Positions 10,850 to 24,419 of a DNA stretch of 64,000 bases are shown here, piece by piece. The stretch is from Larix kaempferi (taxonomy: Eukaryota > Streptophyta > Pinopsida > Pinales > Pinaceae). The translations under genes and the position numbers were made by a program. The stretch covers positions 3,309,501-3,373,500 of the forward strand of contig BSBM01000426.1 of assembly GCA_027924585.1 (NCBI GenBank). Direction: 5' to 3'. How positions within the stretch are numbered: position 1 is the first letter of the stretch; every line of letters starts with the position of its first letter. The notes beneath the pieces are model-generated. The model was not told the origin of the DNA, searched no databases, and was given only the letters and a program-made list of their open reading frames with translations.

Positions 10850-13800
10850 TGTAACATCCCGATATTTTCATAAAAATTTAAAAATTTAAAAATCATCATT
10901 TAATGCTAATAATTATAAAATGCGGAATAATAAATGTTTAATAAAGCAGTAATTAATAATTACGTCATTTTGTAGGGACAACTTACTACTGTGTTTTTCT
11001 TTGTTTTCTGATGGTGTTTCGTGTCGACGACACGTCATGAATCCAATTAATGATTATGACATTTATTTCTATGCTTGAATGATTGGAAATTTCGATACAT
11101 TTGGAACACATAATTTCTCCTCAACAAGTACTGATAGCTTAAAATTTATGGATGATGATGAAAGGGGTCCCACGAGGTGCCCCGAGGCTTACTTAGCTAC
11201 TCAGCTAAAGCATTGTACTCGTCCTTCATGCGCAGATTCACAGGTAACAGATAGCGATAAATTCAGAGTGTTTAATAACCGTTATATAAATGAAAACTGC
11301 TTGTTATTTCGACGCTACAGGTATGGTTTCTTTTCAATTGTGTAAGAAGTAACTTGACTAGTTCAGAAGCTGCAAAAGTCGTCAATCCCAAAGTGTGGTT
11401 GCCATTAATTTTATGCATTTAAGAGTTTATGGATTTTCTGGTTATGATTCCATAAATGACTTGAGGCCTTTAAAACAATCTTTTTATGAGTTTCGACTTG
11501 TGACAAACCTAAGCCAAGGAACATGGTCCTATGCAGACCATAGTGAAGGTGGCGAAGTGATTCTAAGTTCTATGTTCCCTAAGCAGTTATAATGGTGATA
11601 TGATATACATTAATACCTTACCATGGCAATGTATACGATGGTTTTTAGGTGGAAACTATACCCTAAAGGGTGTATCCAAATGAATTTATGACATGAGCAA
11701 AGCTTGATGAGTGCTATAATGAACTTTATGTTGAACCTTGTAATGGGTGGGGCAGAATCTGTCCATACCTTAGGATCGAATGCAACCTAGGTTAACGTGT
11801 TATGATATGAGTGCACTTGTGTCGACTTAAATGGAACATACCAAATCTTTTATACATGCTACCGATGAATGTTATAACCTTGGTATACTTTATAAAGTTG
11901 ATGCAATAACGTCGATCCTTATGGTTGGCAGGTAAATATGATGGTGTTGTAAAATGTCTACATACAAATCTAAAGGTATCATAAATGATTGGGTTGTAAT
12001 CAAGTCATCAGGCTACAGTGTTAATGGAAATATTACGTGCACGTTGTAATGGATGTCTAGCACGTGAAAGGGTTCACCAGTGCTATGTTGTAACAGGCCT
12101 CCTACCTCGGTGTCAACTAAGTTGGCAATGTCGTGGCTTAGGAGGTGGATGGGTGAATTAATGCTACATCTACCACCTTCCAATGTGGCTTAATGAAAAT
12201 AGATCTCCATCGTCGATTGTTGTGTGTTGGGATTGTAGTGAACCCTAATGTAACTTACGGGATATTGTAACATTTTCTTGGTCATTGTTTCGGTGGTAGG
12301 TTTTGGGCTGAGGCCAACCGGCCAGGAGGCACTTAGGTTTTGATGTTTTTTAGCCTCCCTCAAGCTCGAACCTGATACCTACAACAACCTTCAATCTGTG
12401 AGTGAATGATATCAATGGAGGCTGAGTCTAGAAATGAATAGTGTAGCAATCCACAGGGTTGGATGAGTGCGTCTGTTGGTAGCGTTACAGTAACTTGATG
12501 GTCTAGGGTTTCAAAATCGGGTTGCAAGTTTCGCAAGCTTCGACACAATGTGCCCTACGAGTTGGGTCTTTCTCCTTCAAGGTGGATGGATGGCTTTGTC
12601 ATTCTTCTGTCAACGATGCAGGTATAGTGTTGTTGCATAAGTTTAAAGTTTTCTTTGTTGCATGCGTTGGTATTTCATAACTGTCGTTTAACCTTGAACG
12701 TGATTGCTTGACAGGTTAGCTCTCGGTGAACAGTAGTGTGCCTGGAACATTGACGGGGGAATACAGCGAACCCACCGACGTCCTAGATTCGGACTTGGTC
12801 TACAGTGAGTGTCGGCAGGGTTTTGGAATGTATCTTCTTGGCAATGGCTTTTGCCTCGCCTGCAACCTTGGGGAAAAAGTTACTGTTATGTTTTTTTTTT
12901 AGTTAGTGTAGATGATGTAAATCTTTCTAAAAGAAAGGCCAACCATGCCTCAACTCGAAAAAATCGATAGTGTTTGAACCTTCGTTGTTGCAATGAATTC
13001 CACTGCATTAAACGTTGATGTTTATCGTTTTGCACTTCTAAATCGATGGAGGAAACAAATGTGGAACTGTAGGGAGTAGAAAAGTTGACTATGGTTCTTT
13101 TCGGCAATAACTGTCTAGTGTAAAAAAAAGGGGTTTTGAATGAAAACTCTCATTAAATAAACAAGGTGTTCTGTAGCATGTTGCTATCGTATAGTTAAAT
13201 GGGAATGTTCAGTGCTAATGTTTAATTTTTATGCTCATTGTTTTGAACTCTGCTTTTCAAATTTGTTCCTGAAATCCTGTTTAAGATGTTTTTTTAAAGA
13301 ATGGCTATAAGCTGATAATGAAATACCTGGCTTGCATTGCATATGTGCATACTCGAGTTAAGCCAATAATAAAAAGGTATTAGTTTCGGTTTGAATACAA
13401 CTGTGTTGATGTTAAACCCTAGCCTATCGATGATAAGGCAAGAATGGGGTTCTAAGATGAAATGTGCTGGGCTGTAATGATGTTTAAATGCAAGAATAAC
13501 AGTTCTTGTTTCCATAGTTAGAATATCTATGATAATGAAAACATTTGATTTTGCAGTTGTTAAAGGTTTGTAAATATTAGTATGGCAAGAACAGATTAAC
13601 CCTGGTTTGGGTGTAGAGATGCGGTATTTTACTCTATCAATTGATAAATAATTACTACCCTTTTCTTTTCATTTAAGAACATGCTATGATGTGATTTAAA
13701 TTCTGCCACATACAGTTGATAATACAGAATCAAGAAAATTACAGTGTATTCGTCAGTTGGTTTAATTTTCCTATTAGTTTAACATTTTGTCTACTTAACT

Positions 13801-15189
13801 CTATTTCCCTGTATTCATCCAGTGTGGACTTCTGGAGAAGTGATAGCATAATACAGTACCTTTCTTTTTGCACAAAGATAACATAGTGATGACAATAATT
13901 TCTATAAAGATCGGTCAGATTCAAATAACAATAAAAATAAAAGAATGGGCATGAGGCTAAACACTGGTTTCTTTTTGAAAGAATAACTGATGATCAATAA
14001 ACCCTAGATGCTAACACCATGTCCACCTTCAGAAATCAGAAAGGAAATTACTGTTATAACTAGTTTCTGATAGGTTGTTTCAGCATACAGAGTTTGAACA
14101 GTATATTCGATGCATGCAGAGATCTAATCTGCCGCTGCTAAATATCTAGAAAATAATATGCATGGAGAACTTAAGTCTGTGCATGGGTGTCTGTTGGGAT
14201 TATGAATTTAGATGCATGTCAGGTTTCACTTTTAAATCAACAGATTTAATGCTACCTCTCTGCACTGGAGTACAATGCAGCTTCACGCATGGGGAAAAAT
14301 GCATAGGAGTCATTTTATCAGTTCAGCAATTTAAAATCAATCAGGATCTAACATTTTACTGCTACTGGTCATTAATAACATTTCTAAGCCACTTTCTGAG
14401 CACATTCATATGATTGGAAACACAACAAAAAAAAGAATAGAACCTGATTGTGATAGGAGGAACAAATCACTCAAGAAACCTGTTCCACCCAACCTGCTCC
14501 AAAGTAGCCAAGATGTCTACCTTAGGACCCCTGAGCCTGCCCATTGATCCACTAGGAGGAAGGAAGTTCAGAAACTTAGGGTCCCTACTTGCAGCAACAA
14601 GAAATATATCCAGCCTTACAGGATTAGTAATCAATGGGACCTGCACCAGCACCTCTGGTCTGTCCTTCTCATAACATTTGCAGACTTATACTTGCACTCT
14701 CCACAGCCTCCCTATTCGAATCTCTCAGCCATCACCTGATGCACATGAGGAATGTTTCTGCAGAAAACATTGTAAGAGCTCCCTGCTCAATTCGAATTTC
14801 CTTTTATAGGCTGCCTAGGTCTTTTTGTAATTAATTGGTCATTAGTGAGCTACCTGCTCACCTCCCTCCACTTGGAGGGGGAAATGCCACAAAATTAGTG
14901 GGATTTGTCCCATACCAACAACTAATGGTAGAGTGAAAATGTTGCCATCTTTCCCAATCCTTCCAGCAGCTTCCATTCCTCCTAGTGGGCCAATGAACAC
15001 TCTTGTAACAACTTTCTTGAGTGTTTGTCTCCCATTTTTATTTATTAAATAATAATAATGAGTCATTACATTCATCTTTGACCTAATTGGTCATAATTAC
15101 AAAACTTGTAATTATAATTTAACACAAAGTATTTTGCAAAAAAGTATAATAGTAGAAAATAATTATTCTCAAAAATTGGGTAGGTGACA
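10850..15189 (-). repeat. Gypsy 3' LTR (left copy), 4340 bp
   Basis: It starts TGTAACATCCCG and ends GGGTAGGTGACA on the plus strand. The sequence aligns throughout with 20047-24414. It lacks about 28 bp that the other copy has near 21974-22008. Short open frames shared by both LTRs (for example 11079-11345 and 20276-20542) resemble no known protein. No gene is visible in it. Confidence 0.95.
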
Positions 15190-15193
15190 TACA

Positions 15194-15204
15194 CCCTCCC
15201 TTAA
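15194..15204 (-). promoter_or_regulatory. Gypsy polypurine tract
   Basis: On the minus strand this is TTAAGGGAGGG, four bases upstream of the TGTCACC start of the 3' LTR. It is in the right place to prime plus-strand DNA synthesis. Confidence 0.85.
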
Positions 15205-15230
15205 GCCTCAACATCATCCTCGATGTTGCT

Positions 15231-18200
15231 TTATTCACTCCTTGAGTGCTTCTGGAACAGAGTTGGGTATGTAGCCCGCATACTACTCTCCAACTCCCAG
15301 GTAGCCTCTACTGGGCTAAATTGATTCCATTACACTTTTACTTGGCCAACGGTGCGGTTCTGGAGTAGAGTTTCTTTCCTTGCAAGAATACAGTCCGGTT
15401 CCACTGGAAAATCGCCGCCTTGTTCCACCTGAACATTATTCCAATTTACAACATGAGTAGGATCATGCACATATTTCTTTAAAAATGAAATGTGAAAAAC
15501 ATTATGGATTTTTAGGTTTGAGGGTAAGGCTAATTGATATGCCATAGGTCCAACTCTGGACAATATTTCGAAAGGACCACAATACCTAGGTGCCAGTTTG
15601 GCATAGCTTCCCAATTTTAAGGAACTCTTTTTCAGGCTTACCTTAAGAAAAACATGTTCACCAACCTAGAACTCTTTATGAGTTCTTTTAAGGTCTGCTT
15701 GAATTTTCTGTCTATCTCGGGCAACTTTAATATTTCCTTGTACTTGCTTCACGATTAGCTCTAATTCCTGCAACAATTTGGGCCCCAAGGTGACTCTGCT
15801 AACCGGATCACTCCATGACACCGGTGTGTTACATTTTCTACCGTAAAGAATTTCAAACGGGCTACGCTTGGCTGAAGCATGGTAGTGATTGTTATACGCA
15901 AACTATGCTAGATGCAAGTAGTCTTCCCACTTACCAGGCTGATCCTTAACATACATTCTGAGCATATCTTCCAATATCTGGTTCATCCTTTCAGTTTGTC
16001 TGTCTGTTTGCGGATGAAACGCGGTGCTGAAATTTAAGGTGGTATTTAACCCCTTGAACAAGGACCTCCAAAAGTTACCCGTGAACTTTGAATCTCAGTC
16101 CGAAACTATCACCTTGGGTATCCCATGCAGTTGGAAAACCTGCTTCATAAAAATTTATGCGATATCAGGAGCTTTATGGGTAGTTTTGACAGGGATAAAA
16201 TGGGCTTCTTTGCTAAGTTTGTCTACTACCACCATGATGGAATCGTGTTGTTTTTTATTCTTTGGTAACCCAGTGATGAAATCTATACTTATGATTTCCC
16301 ATTTCCAGTTGGGTATAGGCAAGGGATGTAGCAATCCAACAGGATGTTGATGTTCCACATTCACTTTCTGATAGTCAAAACATTTAGCTATGTATTCTTC
16401 TACTTCATCGTTCATTTTGGGCGAATAGTATTCCTTCCATAGCATTGTGATGGTCTTCTGATAACCTGGATGGAAAGAGTAGTGGCTTTTGTGCATCTCA
16501 TCCAAAATCAGAATCTTTACTGCTGGTATGTTTGGTATGTACATTCTATTTTTGTACAGCAGTAAGCCATTTTCCTTCAAACTGAAATCTGTTATAGAAT
16601 CTTCAGAATTGTTTTCTGCTGTCTTTTCCTGTAATTTCTTGTATTCCTCATCTTATTTAATTCCTTCAAAAATTTGTTCCTCCAAATCTGTTGCATATGT
16701 GCTGATGGCTGAAATAAAATGTACCCTTGCATTACGACTTAACCTGTCAACAACTTTATTCTCCTTCCGTTTAATGTGCTGAATTTCAAAATCATACTCA
16801 CTCAGAAAAGTTAGCCATCTGGCTTGCCTGGCATTCAAATTTGTTTGATCTAATAAATATTTCAGCCCCATATTATCCATCATTAAGGTAAATTTTCTCC
16901 CAATAAGGTGGTGACACCACATTTTCAAGGCATGAATCACTGCTAACAATTCTAGATCGTAGGTGGAATAGTTCTTCTCATGTATTTCCAGCTTTCTTGA
17001 TTCATAGGCTACAACATGTCTCTCCTGCATTAGGACTCCTCCAAGTCCATAATTGCACGCGTCTGTACATACTAGAAAATCTTTATTAGGATCTACAATC
17101 CTCAAAATAGGCGCTGAAGTCAGCAATTCCTTTAACTTTGTAAAACTGTCCTCACACTTTTGATCCCAGACAAACTTCTTTCCCTTTTTCTGCAGTGACA
17201 TTATGGGGTTTGCAATCCTTGAAAACCCTTCAATGAATTTTCTGTAACAACCAGTGATGCCCATAAATGCTCGCACATCTGTCACATCTTTAGGAACCAG
17301 CCATTCCTTAATGGCCTTTATCTTGGTGGGGTAAACCGAAATCCCTTCCTCAGACATTATGTGTCCTAAGTACTGAATCTTATCTTTGTAAAAATCACAT
17401 TTACTGAACTTGGCATACAACTGGTGCTCCCTCAGAACTTGCAGAATGATACGTAGATGTTTGTCATACTCCTCCTTGTTCTTAGAATATACTAAAATGT
17501 CATCGATAAACACAACTGCAAACTTATCTAAGTACTTGTGTATAATTTTGTTCATTAAACACATAAATACAGCAGGGGCATTAGTTAATCCAAACGGCAT
17601 GACAACGAACTCATAGTGTCCATAACGAGTTCTAAAGGCTGTTTGGAAAATGTCTTCATCCTTCACACGAACCTGGTGATATCCTGATCGTAAATCGATC
17701 TTTGAGAATACTGTTGCTCTGCATAGCTGGTCAAAAATATCGTCAATGCGGGGCAACGGGTACCTATTCTTGATCATCATTTTATTCAGTTGACGATAGT
17801 CTATGCAAAGTCTTAGGGTACCATCCTTCTTCTTAACAAAAATGACCGGTGCTCCCCAAGGAGACACACTGGGTCTTATGTATTTTTTATCGATCAGCTC
17901 CTTCAACTGAGATATTAACTCATTCAGCTCTAGTATATTCATCCGGTATGGAGTTTTAGAACTTGGTACTGCACCAGGTATTAATTCAATAGTAAAATCC
18001 AGGTCCCTTTTGGGAGGTAATTCTGGGATCTCTTCAGGAAAAATGTCTTGGAAATTCTTTAAGACAGGTATGTCCTCGATTTTCAGTTTGTCCTCCTTAG
18101 TACTCAACTCATCATGCACCGCATTTAATTCAAACATCTTACACCCTTTTCTGATTGCCCTTTTTACTTGCATGGCTGAAATCTGTCGAACGGATGTTTT

Positions 18201-19898
18201 CCTAGGGATGCCTCTTACTTCTGTTGTCTTTCCTTCATCATCCAGGAAAATGAAACTTTTCTCATAACAATTCAGAATGACACGATGGGTTTCTAACCAG
18301 TCCATACCAATTAGGATGTCATATGACCCCAATGGAAAAATATTTAACTTAACCTGTGTTGTTAGTTGATTCATAGATAAAACACAATTTCCCACAAAAT
18401 CAGAAACCTTTCTTTTTGTTCTCATCACTAATCTAACTAACCAGGATTTATCAAATTTTTCTGTTTTCAAATCGAGGCTTTCTACAACAACCGGTGATAT
18501 ATAACTTAGACTAGCACCAGGGTCAATTAAAATAGAAATTGGGTGGTTTTGCAGCATACCTTCAACCTCCACCATTGAGACTTGGTGTTCTGCTTGCCGG
18601 TTGTCTAATGCTGCACTAATTTCGAGTACTTATCTTGCCACATCTCCTACAGTAGCTTCAGACTGTATGGAGTGAATATGGTTGGCCGCCCGTTTCTTGA
18701 GGGGGGAGTCTGAGGCATAATGGGGTCCTTGGCACTTGAAGCATTTTATAGGTGGCTTTTGTTCATTGGTCCTGGAAACATTGGGGACATTTCTGGGTGC
18801 TGTAAATTTCTGTTGCTGATTATTTCTGTTCTGCTGAAATTTTTTATTCTGAAAATTTTTCCTCTAGAAACCGGAATTTACACCATATCTGAAATTTTTC
18901 CTTTTCTGTTCAAAATTACTGGGTTTTGGGTTTTTCCAGCTAGGTACCCCTTCTCTTTTCTTATTCTGGTCAAAGAAAAAAGTTGTTTTCCTCATGGCTT
19001 CTTCTAGAGTTTTAGGGTTATCGTACTCTATCATGTCCTTGATGTGGAAAGGTAAACAACTTAGGTACCTTTGGACCTTCGGTTTTTCCTCCACCATATA
19101 TGGCACATACCTTAGCAAACTTAAAAAATTGTTGTTCAGTTCTTTCATGTTCATCATTCCCAGTTTTAGATCATAGAATTCTTTGGATTTTTCTTCATAA
19201 TACTGCTCAGACAAGAATTTATTCTTGAAGTATCTTTTAAAAGCACTCCAACTCACGTCTCGGTCTTTTATACCTTTTACCCTTTTAAGGTCTTGCCACC
19301 AAATATCTGCCTTCCCAGTTAGATTATAAATTGTCATTTTTTCCTTTAAGGATTCCGAATACTCATAGATCTGAAATTACTTTTTCATGCTGGACAGCGA
19401 TGCTTCCGCTGTCTCTCCTTTCTCTGTCTCGCCATTGAAAGTTGGGGGCTTGATTTTCTTGAATTCACCAGATATATGTTCGTACTGTTTATTTCTTTTT
19501 CTTTTTGGCTTGAAGTCTCCTTCACTATTGTCACTAGAGTAGTTATGCTTCTTTTTACGTGGATGTTTGGAAGTTCTTGATGATGTTGAGTTGTTGTTTC
19601 CCTCAACCATTTTTGTTTGTTTATCCTTGCCTTCATGAGATAGCTCTTTAGTTTCGGAAGTATGTTCAAGGTCCTGTTCATATTTTGGATATTGGTCGAA
19701 CAATGCTTGCTTCAACTCCTCTGGTGTCCTCGGGATTCTTTCGTTGTCCTGTTTTACTGACTAGATCTATGCCTTCAATTCTTGAAAGGAACGCAATAAT
19801 TCTGATGAATCATTACCCCGGTTGCCCTGGAATTGTTGTTCCATACTAGGGTTGTTTGGTGGAAATTTGCCCCTTATGTGTTCAGTTGATCCTTCCAT
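15231..19898 (-). pseudogene. Gypsy gag-pol polyprotein, single frame with 11 premature stops
   Basis: One frame runs from ATG at 19898 to TAA at 15231 (1555 codons). Order: Gag (19898-18864; core near 19337), a zinc knuckle CFKCQGPHYASDS whose last Cys is Ser (about 18700), protease with LIDPGA (about 18540), RT with FIDDILVYS (about 17490), RNase H with [10 protein letters not shown] (about 17060), integrase with HKSHYSFHPG (about 16490) and SIDFITGLP, and a chromodomain-like end VKV-stop-WNQFSPVEATWE. The second Cys pair of the integrase zinc finger is CxxY. Stops lie at 19767, 19761, 19377, 18864, 18630, 16653, 16155, 16095, 15903, 15666 and 15330. I found no frameshift. Many stops fit C-to-T change at CAG or CGA codons. 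Confidence 0.9.
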
Positions 19899-20032
19899 AT
19901 CTGTAAATCAAAGAAAATTTTCTGTATACGAAAAAATAATTTAAACTTGAGTTAGCGAAAAAAATTTCACAGTCATAAATTTTCTGTTTGCGTGTTTCTT
20001 GGACCGTCTTTAGGCCTAGAGTTCGAACATGA

Positions 20033-20044
20033 GCTCTGATACCA
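20033..20044 (-). promoter_or_regulatory. Gypsy primer-binding site for initiator-Met tRNA
   Basis: The minus strand reads TGGTATCAGAGC two bases after the end of the 5' LTR. This is the standard site for the 3' end of initiator-Met tRNA in plant LTR elements. Confidence 0.95.
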
Positions 20045-20046
20045 CA

Positions 20047-23000
20047 TGTAACATCCCGATATTTTCATAAAAATTTTAAAATTTCTAAATCATCATTTAA
20101 TGCTAATAATTGTAAAATGCAGAATAATAAATGTTTAATAAAGCAGTAATTAATAATTATGTCATTTTGTAGGGACAACTTACTACTGTGTTTTTCTTTG
20201 TTTTCTGATGGTGTTTCACGTTGGCGACACATCATGAATCCAATTAATGATTATGACATTTATTTCTATGCTTGAATGATTGAAAATTTCGATACATTTG
20301 GAACACAGAATTTCTCCTCGACAAGTACCGACAACTTAAAATTTCTAGATGATGATGAAAGGGGTCCCATAAGGTGCCCCGAGGCTTACTTAGCTACTCA
20401 GCTAAAGCATTGTACTCGTCCTTCATGCACAGATTCACAGGTAAGAGATAGCGATAAATTCAGAGTGTTTAATAACCGTTATATAAATGAAAACTGCTTG
20501 TTATTTCAACGCTACAGGTATGGTTTCTTTTCAATTGTGTAAGAAGTAACTTGACTAGTTCAGAAGATGCAAAATTCGTCAATTCCAGAGTGTGGTTGTC
20601 ATTAATTTTCTGCATCTGAGAGTTTATGGCTTTTCTGGTTATGATTCCATAAATGACTTGCGGCATTTAAAACAATCTTTTTATGACTTTCGACTTGTGA
20701 CAAACCTAAGACAAGGAACATGGTCCTATGCAAACCATAGTGAAGGTGGCGAAGTGATTCTAAGTTCTATTTTCCCTAAGCAGTTATAATGGTGATATGA
20801 TATACATTAATACCTTACCATGGCAAATTATACAATGGTTTTTAGGTGGCAACTATACCCTAAATTGTGTATCCAGATGAATTTATGACATGAGCAAAGC
20901 TTGATGAGCACTATAATGAACTTTATGTTGAACCTTGTAATGGATGGGGCGGAATCTGTGCATACCTTAGGATCGAATGCGACCTAGGTTAATGTGTTAT
21001 GATATGAGTGCACTTGTGTCGACTTAAATGGAACATACCAAATCTTTTATACATGCTACCGATGAATGTTATAACCTTGGTATAATTTATTAAGTTGATG
21101 CAATAACGTCGATCCTTATGGTTGGTAGGTAAATATGATGGTGTTGTAAAATGTCTGCGTACGAATCTAAAGGTATCGTAAATGATTGGGTTGTAATCAA
21201 TTCATCGGGCTACAGTGTTAATGGAAATATTACGTGCATGTTGTAATGGATGTCCAACTTGTGAAAGGGTTCACCAGTGCTGTGTTGTAACAGGCTTCCT
21301 GCCTCGGTGTCGACTGAGTTGGCAATGTCGTGGCTCAGGAGGTGGATGGGTGAGTTAATGCCGCATCTACCACCTTCCAACGTGGCTTAATGAAAATAGA
21401 TCTCCATCATCGATTGTTGTGCATTGGGATTGTAGTGAACCCTAATGTAACTTACGGGATATTGTAACGTTTTCTTGGTCATTGTTTTGGTGGTAGGGTT
21501 TGGGGTGAGGCCAACCGGCCGGGAGGAACTTAGGTTTTAATGTTTTTTAGCCTCCCTCAAGCTCAAACCTGAGACCTACAGCAACCTTCAATATATGAGT
21601 GAATGCTATCAATGGAGGCTAAGTCTGGAAATGAATAGTGTAGCAATCCACAGGGTTGGATGAGTGCATCCGTTGGTGGTGTTACAGTAACTTGATGGTC
21701 TAGGGTTTCAAAATCGGGTTGCAAGTTTCACAAGCTTTGACACAGTGTGCCCTACGAGTTGGGTCTTTCACCTTCAAGGTGGATGGATGGCTTCGTCATT
21801 CTTCTGTCAACGACGCAAGTATAGTGTTGTTGCATAAGTTTAAAGTTTTCTTTGTTGCATGCGTTTGTATTTCATAACTGTCGTTTAACCTTGAATGTGA
21901 TTGCTTGACAGGTTAGCTCTCAGCAAACAGTAGTTTGCCTGGAATGTTGACGGGGGAATACAGCGAACCCACCGGTAAGCGTCGGTGGTACCCTACCTCG
22001 TGGTTCTCCTAGATTCGGACTTGGTCGACAGTGAGTGTCGGTAGGGTTTTGGAATGTATCTTCTCGGCAATGGCTTTTTCCTCGCCTGCAACCTTGGGGA
22101 AAACATTACTGTTATGTTTTTTTTTTTTAGTTAGTGTAGATGATGTAAATATTTCTAAAAGAACGGCCAGCCATGCCTCGACTCGGAAAACTCAATAGTG
22201 TTTGAACCTTCGTTGTTGCAATGAATTCCACTGCATTAAATGTTGATGTTTATCATTTTGCACTTCTAAATCGATGGAGGAAACAAATGTGGAACTGTAG
22301 GGAGTAGAAAAGTTGACTATGGTTCTTTTCGGGAATAGCTGTCTAGTGTAAAAAAAAGGGGTTTTGAATGAAAAATCTCATTAAATAAACAAGGTGTTCT
22401 GTAGCATGTTACTATCGTATAGTTAAATGGGAATGTTCAGTGCTAAGGTTTAATGTTTATGCTCAGTGTTTTGAACTCTGCTTTTCAAATTTGTTCCTGA
22501 AAGCCTGTTTAAGATGTTTATTTAAAGAATGGCTATAAGCCGATAATGAAATACCTGGCTTGCATTGCATCTGTGCATACTCGAGTTAAGACAATAATAA
22601 AAAGGTATTAGTTTCGGTTTGAATACAACTGTGTTGATGTTAAACCCTAGCCTGTCGATGATAAGGCAAGAATGGGGTTCTAAGATGAAATGTGTTGGGC
22701 TGTAATGATGTTTAAATGCAAGAATAGCAGTTCTTGTTTCCATAGTTAGAATATCTATGATAATGAAAACATTTGATTTTGCAGCTGTTAAATGTTTGTA
22801 AATATTAGTATGGAAAGAACAGATTAACCCTGGTTTGGGTGTAGAGATGTGGTATTTTACTCTATCAATTGATAAATAATTACTACCCTTTTCTTTTCAT
22901 TTAAGAACATGCTATTCTGTGATTTAAATTCTGCCACATACAGTTGATAATACAGAATCAAGAAAATTACAGTGTATTCGTCAGTTGGTTTAATTTGCCT

Positions 23001-24414
23001 ATTAGTTTAACATTTTGTCTACTTAACTCTATCTCCCTGTATTCATCCAGTTTGGAATTTTGGAGAAGTGATAGCATAATACAGTACCTTTCTTTTTGCA
23101 CAAAGATAACATAGTGATGACAATAATTTCTATAAAGATCGGTTAGATTGAAATAACAATAAAAATAAAAGAATAGGCATGAGGCTAAACACTGGTTTTT
23201 TTTTGAAAGAATACCTGATGATCAATAAACCCTAGATGCTAACACCATGTCCACCTTCAGAAATTAGAAAGGAAATTACTGTTATAACTAGTTTCTAATA
23301 GGTTGTTTCAGCATACAGAGTTTGAACGGTATATTTGATGCATGCAAAGATCTAATCTACCGCTGCTAAATATATAGAAAATAATATGCATAGGGAACTT
23401 AAGTCTGTGCATGGGTGTCTTTTGGGATTGTGAATTTAGATGCATGTTAGGTTTCACTTTTAAATGAACAAATTTAATGCTACCTCTCTGTACTGGAGTA
23501 CAATGCAGCTTCACGCATGGGGAAAAATGTAGAGGAGTCATTTTATCAGTTCAGCAATTTAAAATTAATCAGTATCTAACATTTTACTGCTACTGGTCAT
23601 TAATAACATTTCTAAGCCACTTTCTGAGCGCATTCATATGATTGAGAACACAGGAAAAAAAAGAATAGAACCTGAGTGTGATAGGAGGAACAAATCACTT
23701 AAGAAGCCTGTTCCACCCAACCTGCTCCTAAGCAGCCAAGATGTCTTCCTTAGGACCCCCGAGCCTACCCACTGATCCACTAGGAGGAAGGAAGTTCAAA
23801 AACTTAGGGTCCCTACTTGCAGCAGCAAGAAATATATCCAGCCTTACAGGCTTAGTAATCAATGGGACCTGCACTGGCACCTCTGGTCTGTCCTTCTCAT
23901 AACATTTGCAGACTTATACGTGCACTCTCCACAGCCTCCCTATTCAAATCTCTTAGCCATCACCTGATGCACATGAGGAATGTTTCTGCAGAAAACATTG
24001 TAAGAGCTCCCTGCTCAATTCGAATTTCCTTTTATAGGCTGCCTAGGTCTTTTTGTAATTAAATGGTCATTAGTGAGCTACCTGCTCACCTCCCTCCACC
24101 TGGAGGGGGAAATGCCACAAAATTAGGGGGAGTTGTCCCATACCAACAACTAATGGTAGAGTGCAAATGCTGCCATGTGTCCCAATCCTTCCAGCAGCTT
24201 CCATTCCTCCTAATGGGCCAGTGAACACTCTTGTAACAGCTTTCTTGAGTGTTTGTCTCCCATTTTTATTTATTAAATAATAATAATGAGTCATTACATT
24301 CATCTTTGACCTAATTGGTCATAATTACAAAACTTGTAATTATAATTTAACACAAAGTATTTAAAAAAGGATAATAGTAGAAAATAATTATTCTCAAAAA
24401 TTGGGTAGGTGACA
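20047..24414 (-). repeat. Gypsy 5' LTR (right copy), 4368 bp
   Basis: This is the partner of 10850-15189, with the same TGTAACATCCCG and GGGTAGGTGACA ends. It has about 28 extra bases near 21974-22008. As the 5' LTR of a minus-strand element it would hold the promoter, but I could not assign a TATA box or start site with confidence. Confidence 0.95.
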
Positions 24415-24419
24415 ATCCC

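Larger units (their letters stand above)
10850..24414 (-). mobile_element. Ty3/gypsy chromovirus (Tekay/Del-like), 13,565 bp with very long LTRs
   Basis: Two direct repeats of 4340 and 4368 bp with TG...CA ends flank a 4857-bp internal region on the minus strand. The flanks ACCCC and ATCCC form a 5-bp target duplication with one mismatch. The internal region has an initiator-Met primer site, a single gag-pol frame, a C-terminal chromodomain-like end and a polypurine tract. The domain order PR-RT-RH-INT and the chromodomain place it among plant chromoviruses. The RT wording and long LTRs suggest the Tekay/Del branch. It is inserted in LINE ORF1. By eye the LTRs differ at roughly 10 positions over their first 210 bp, so the insertion is old. 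Confidence 0.95.

Noticed and set aside
11079-11592. Short plus-strand frames repeated at 20276-20789
   Set aside because: They are duplicated only because both lie in the gypsy LTRs. No family resemblance.
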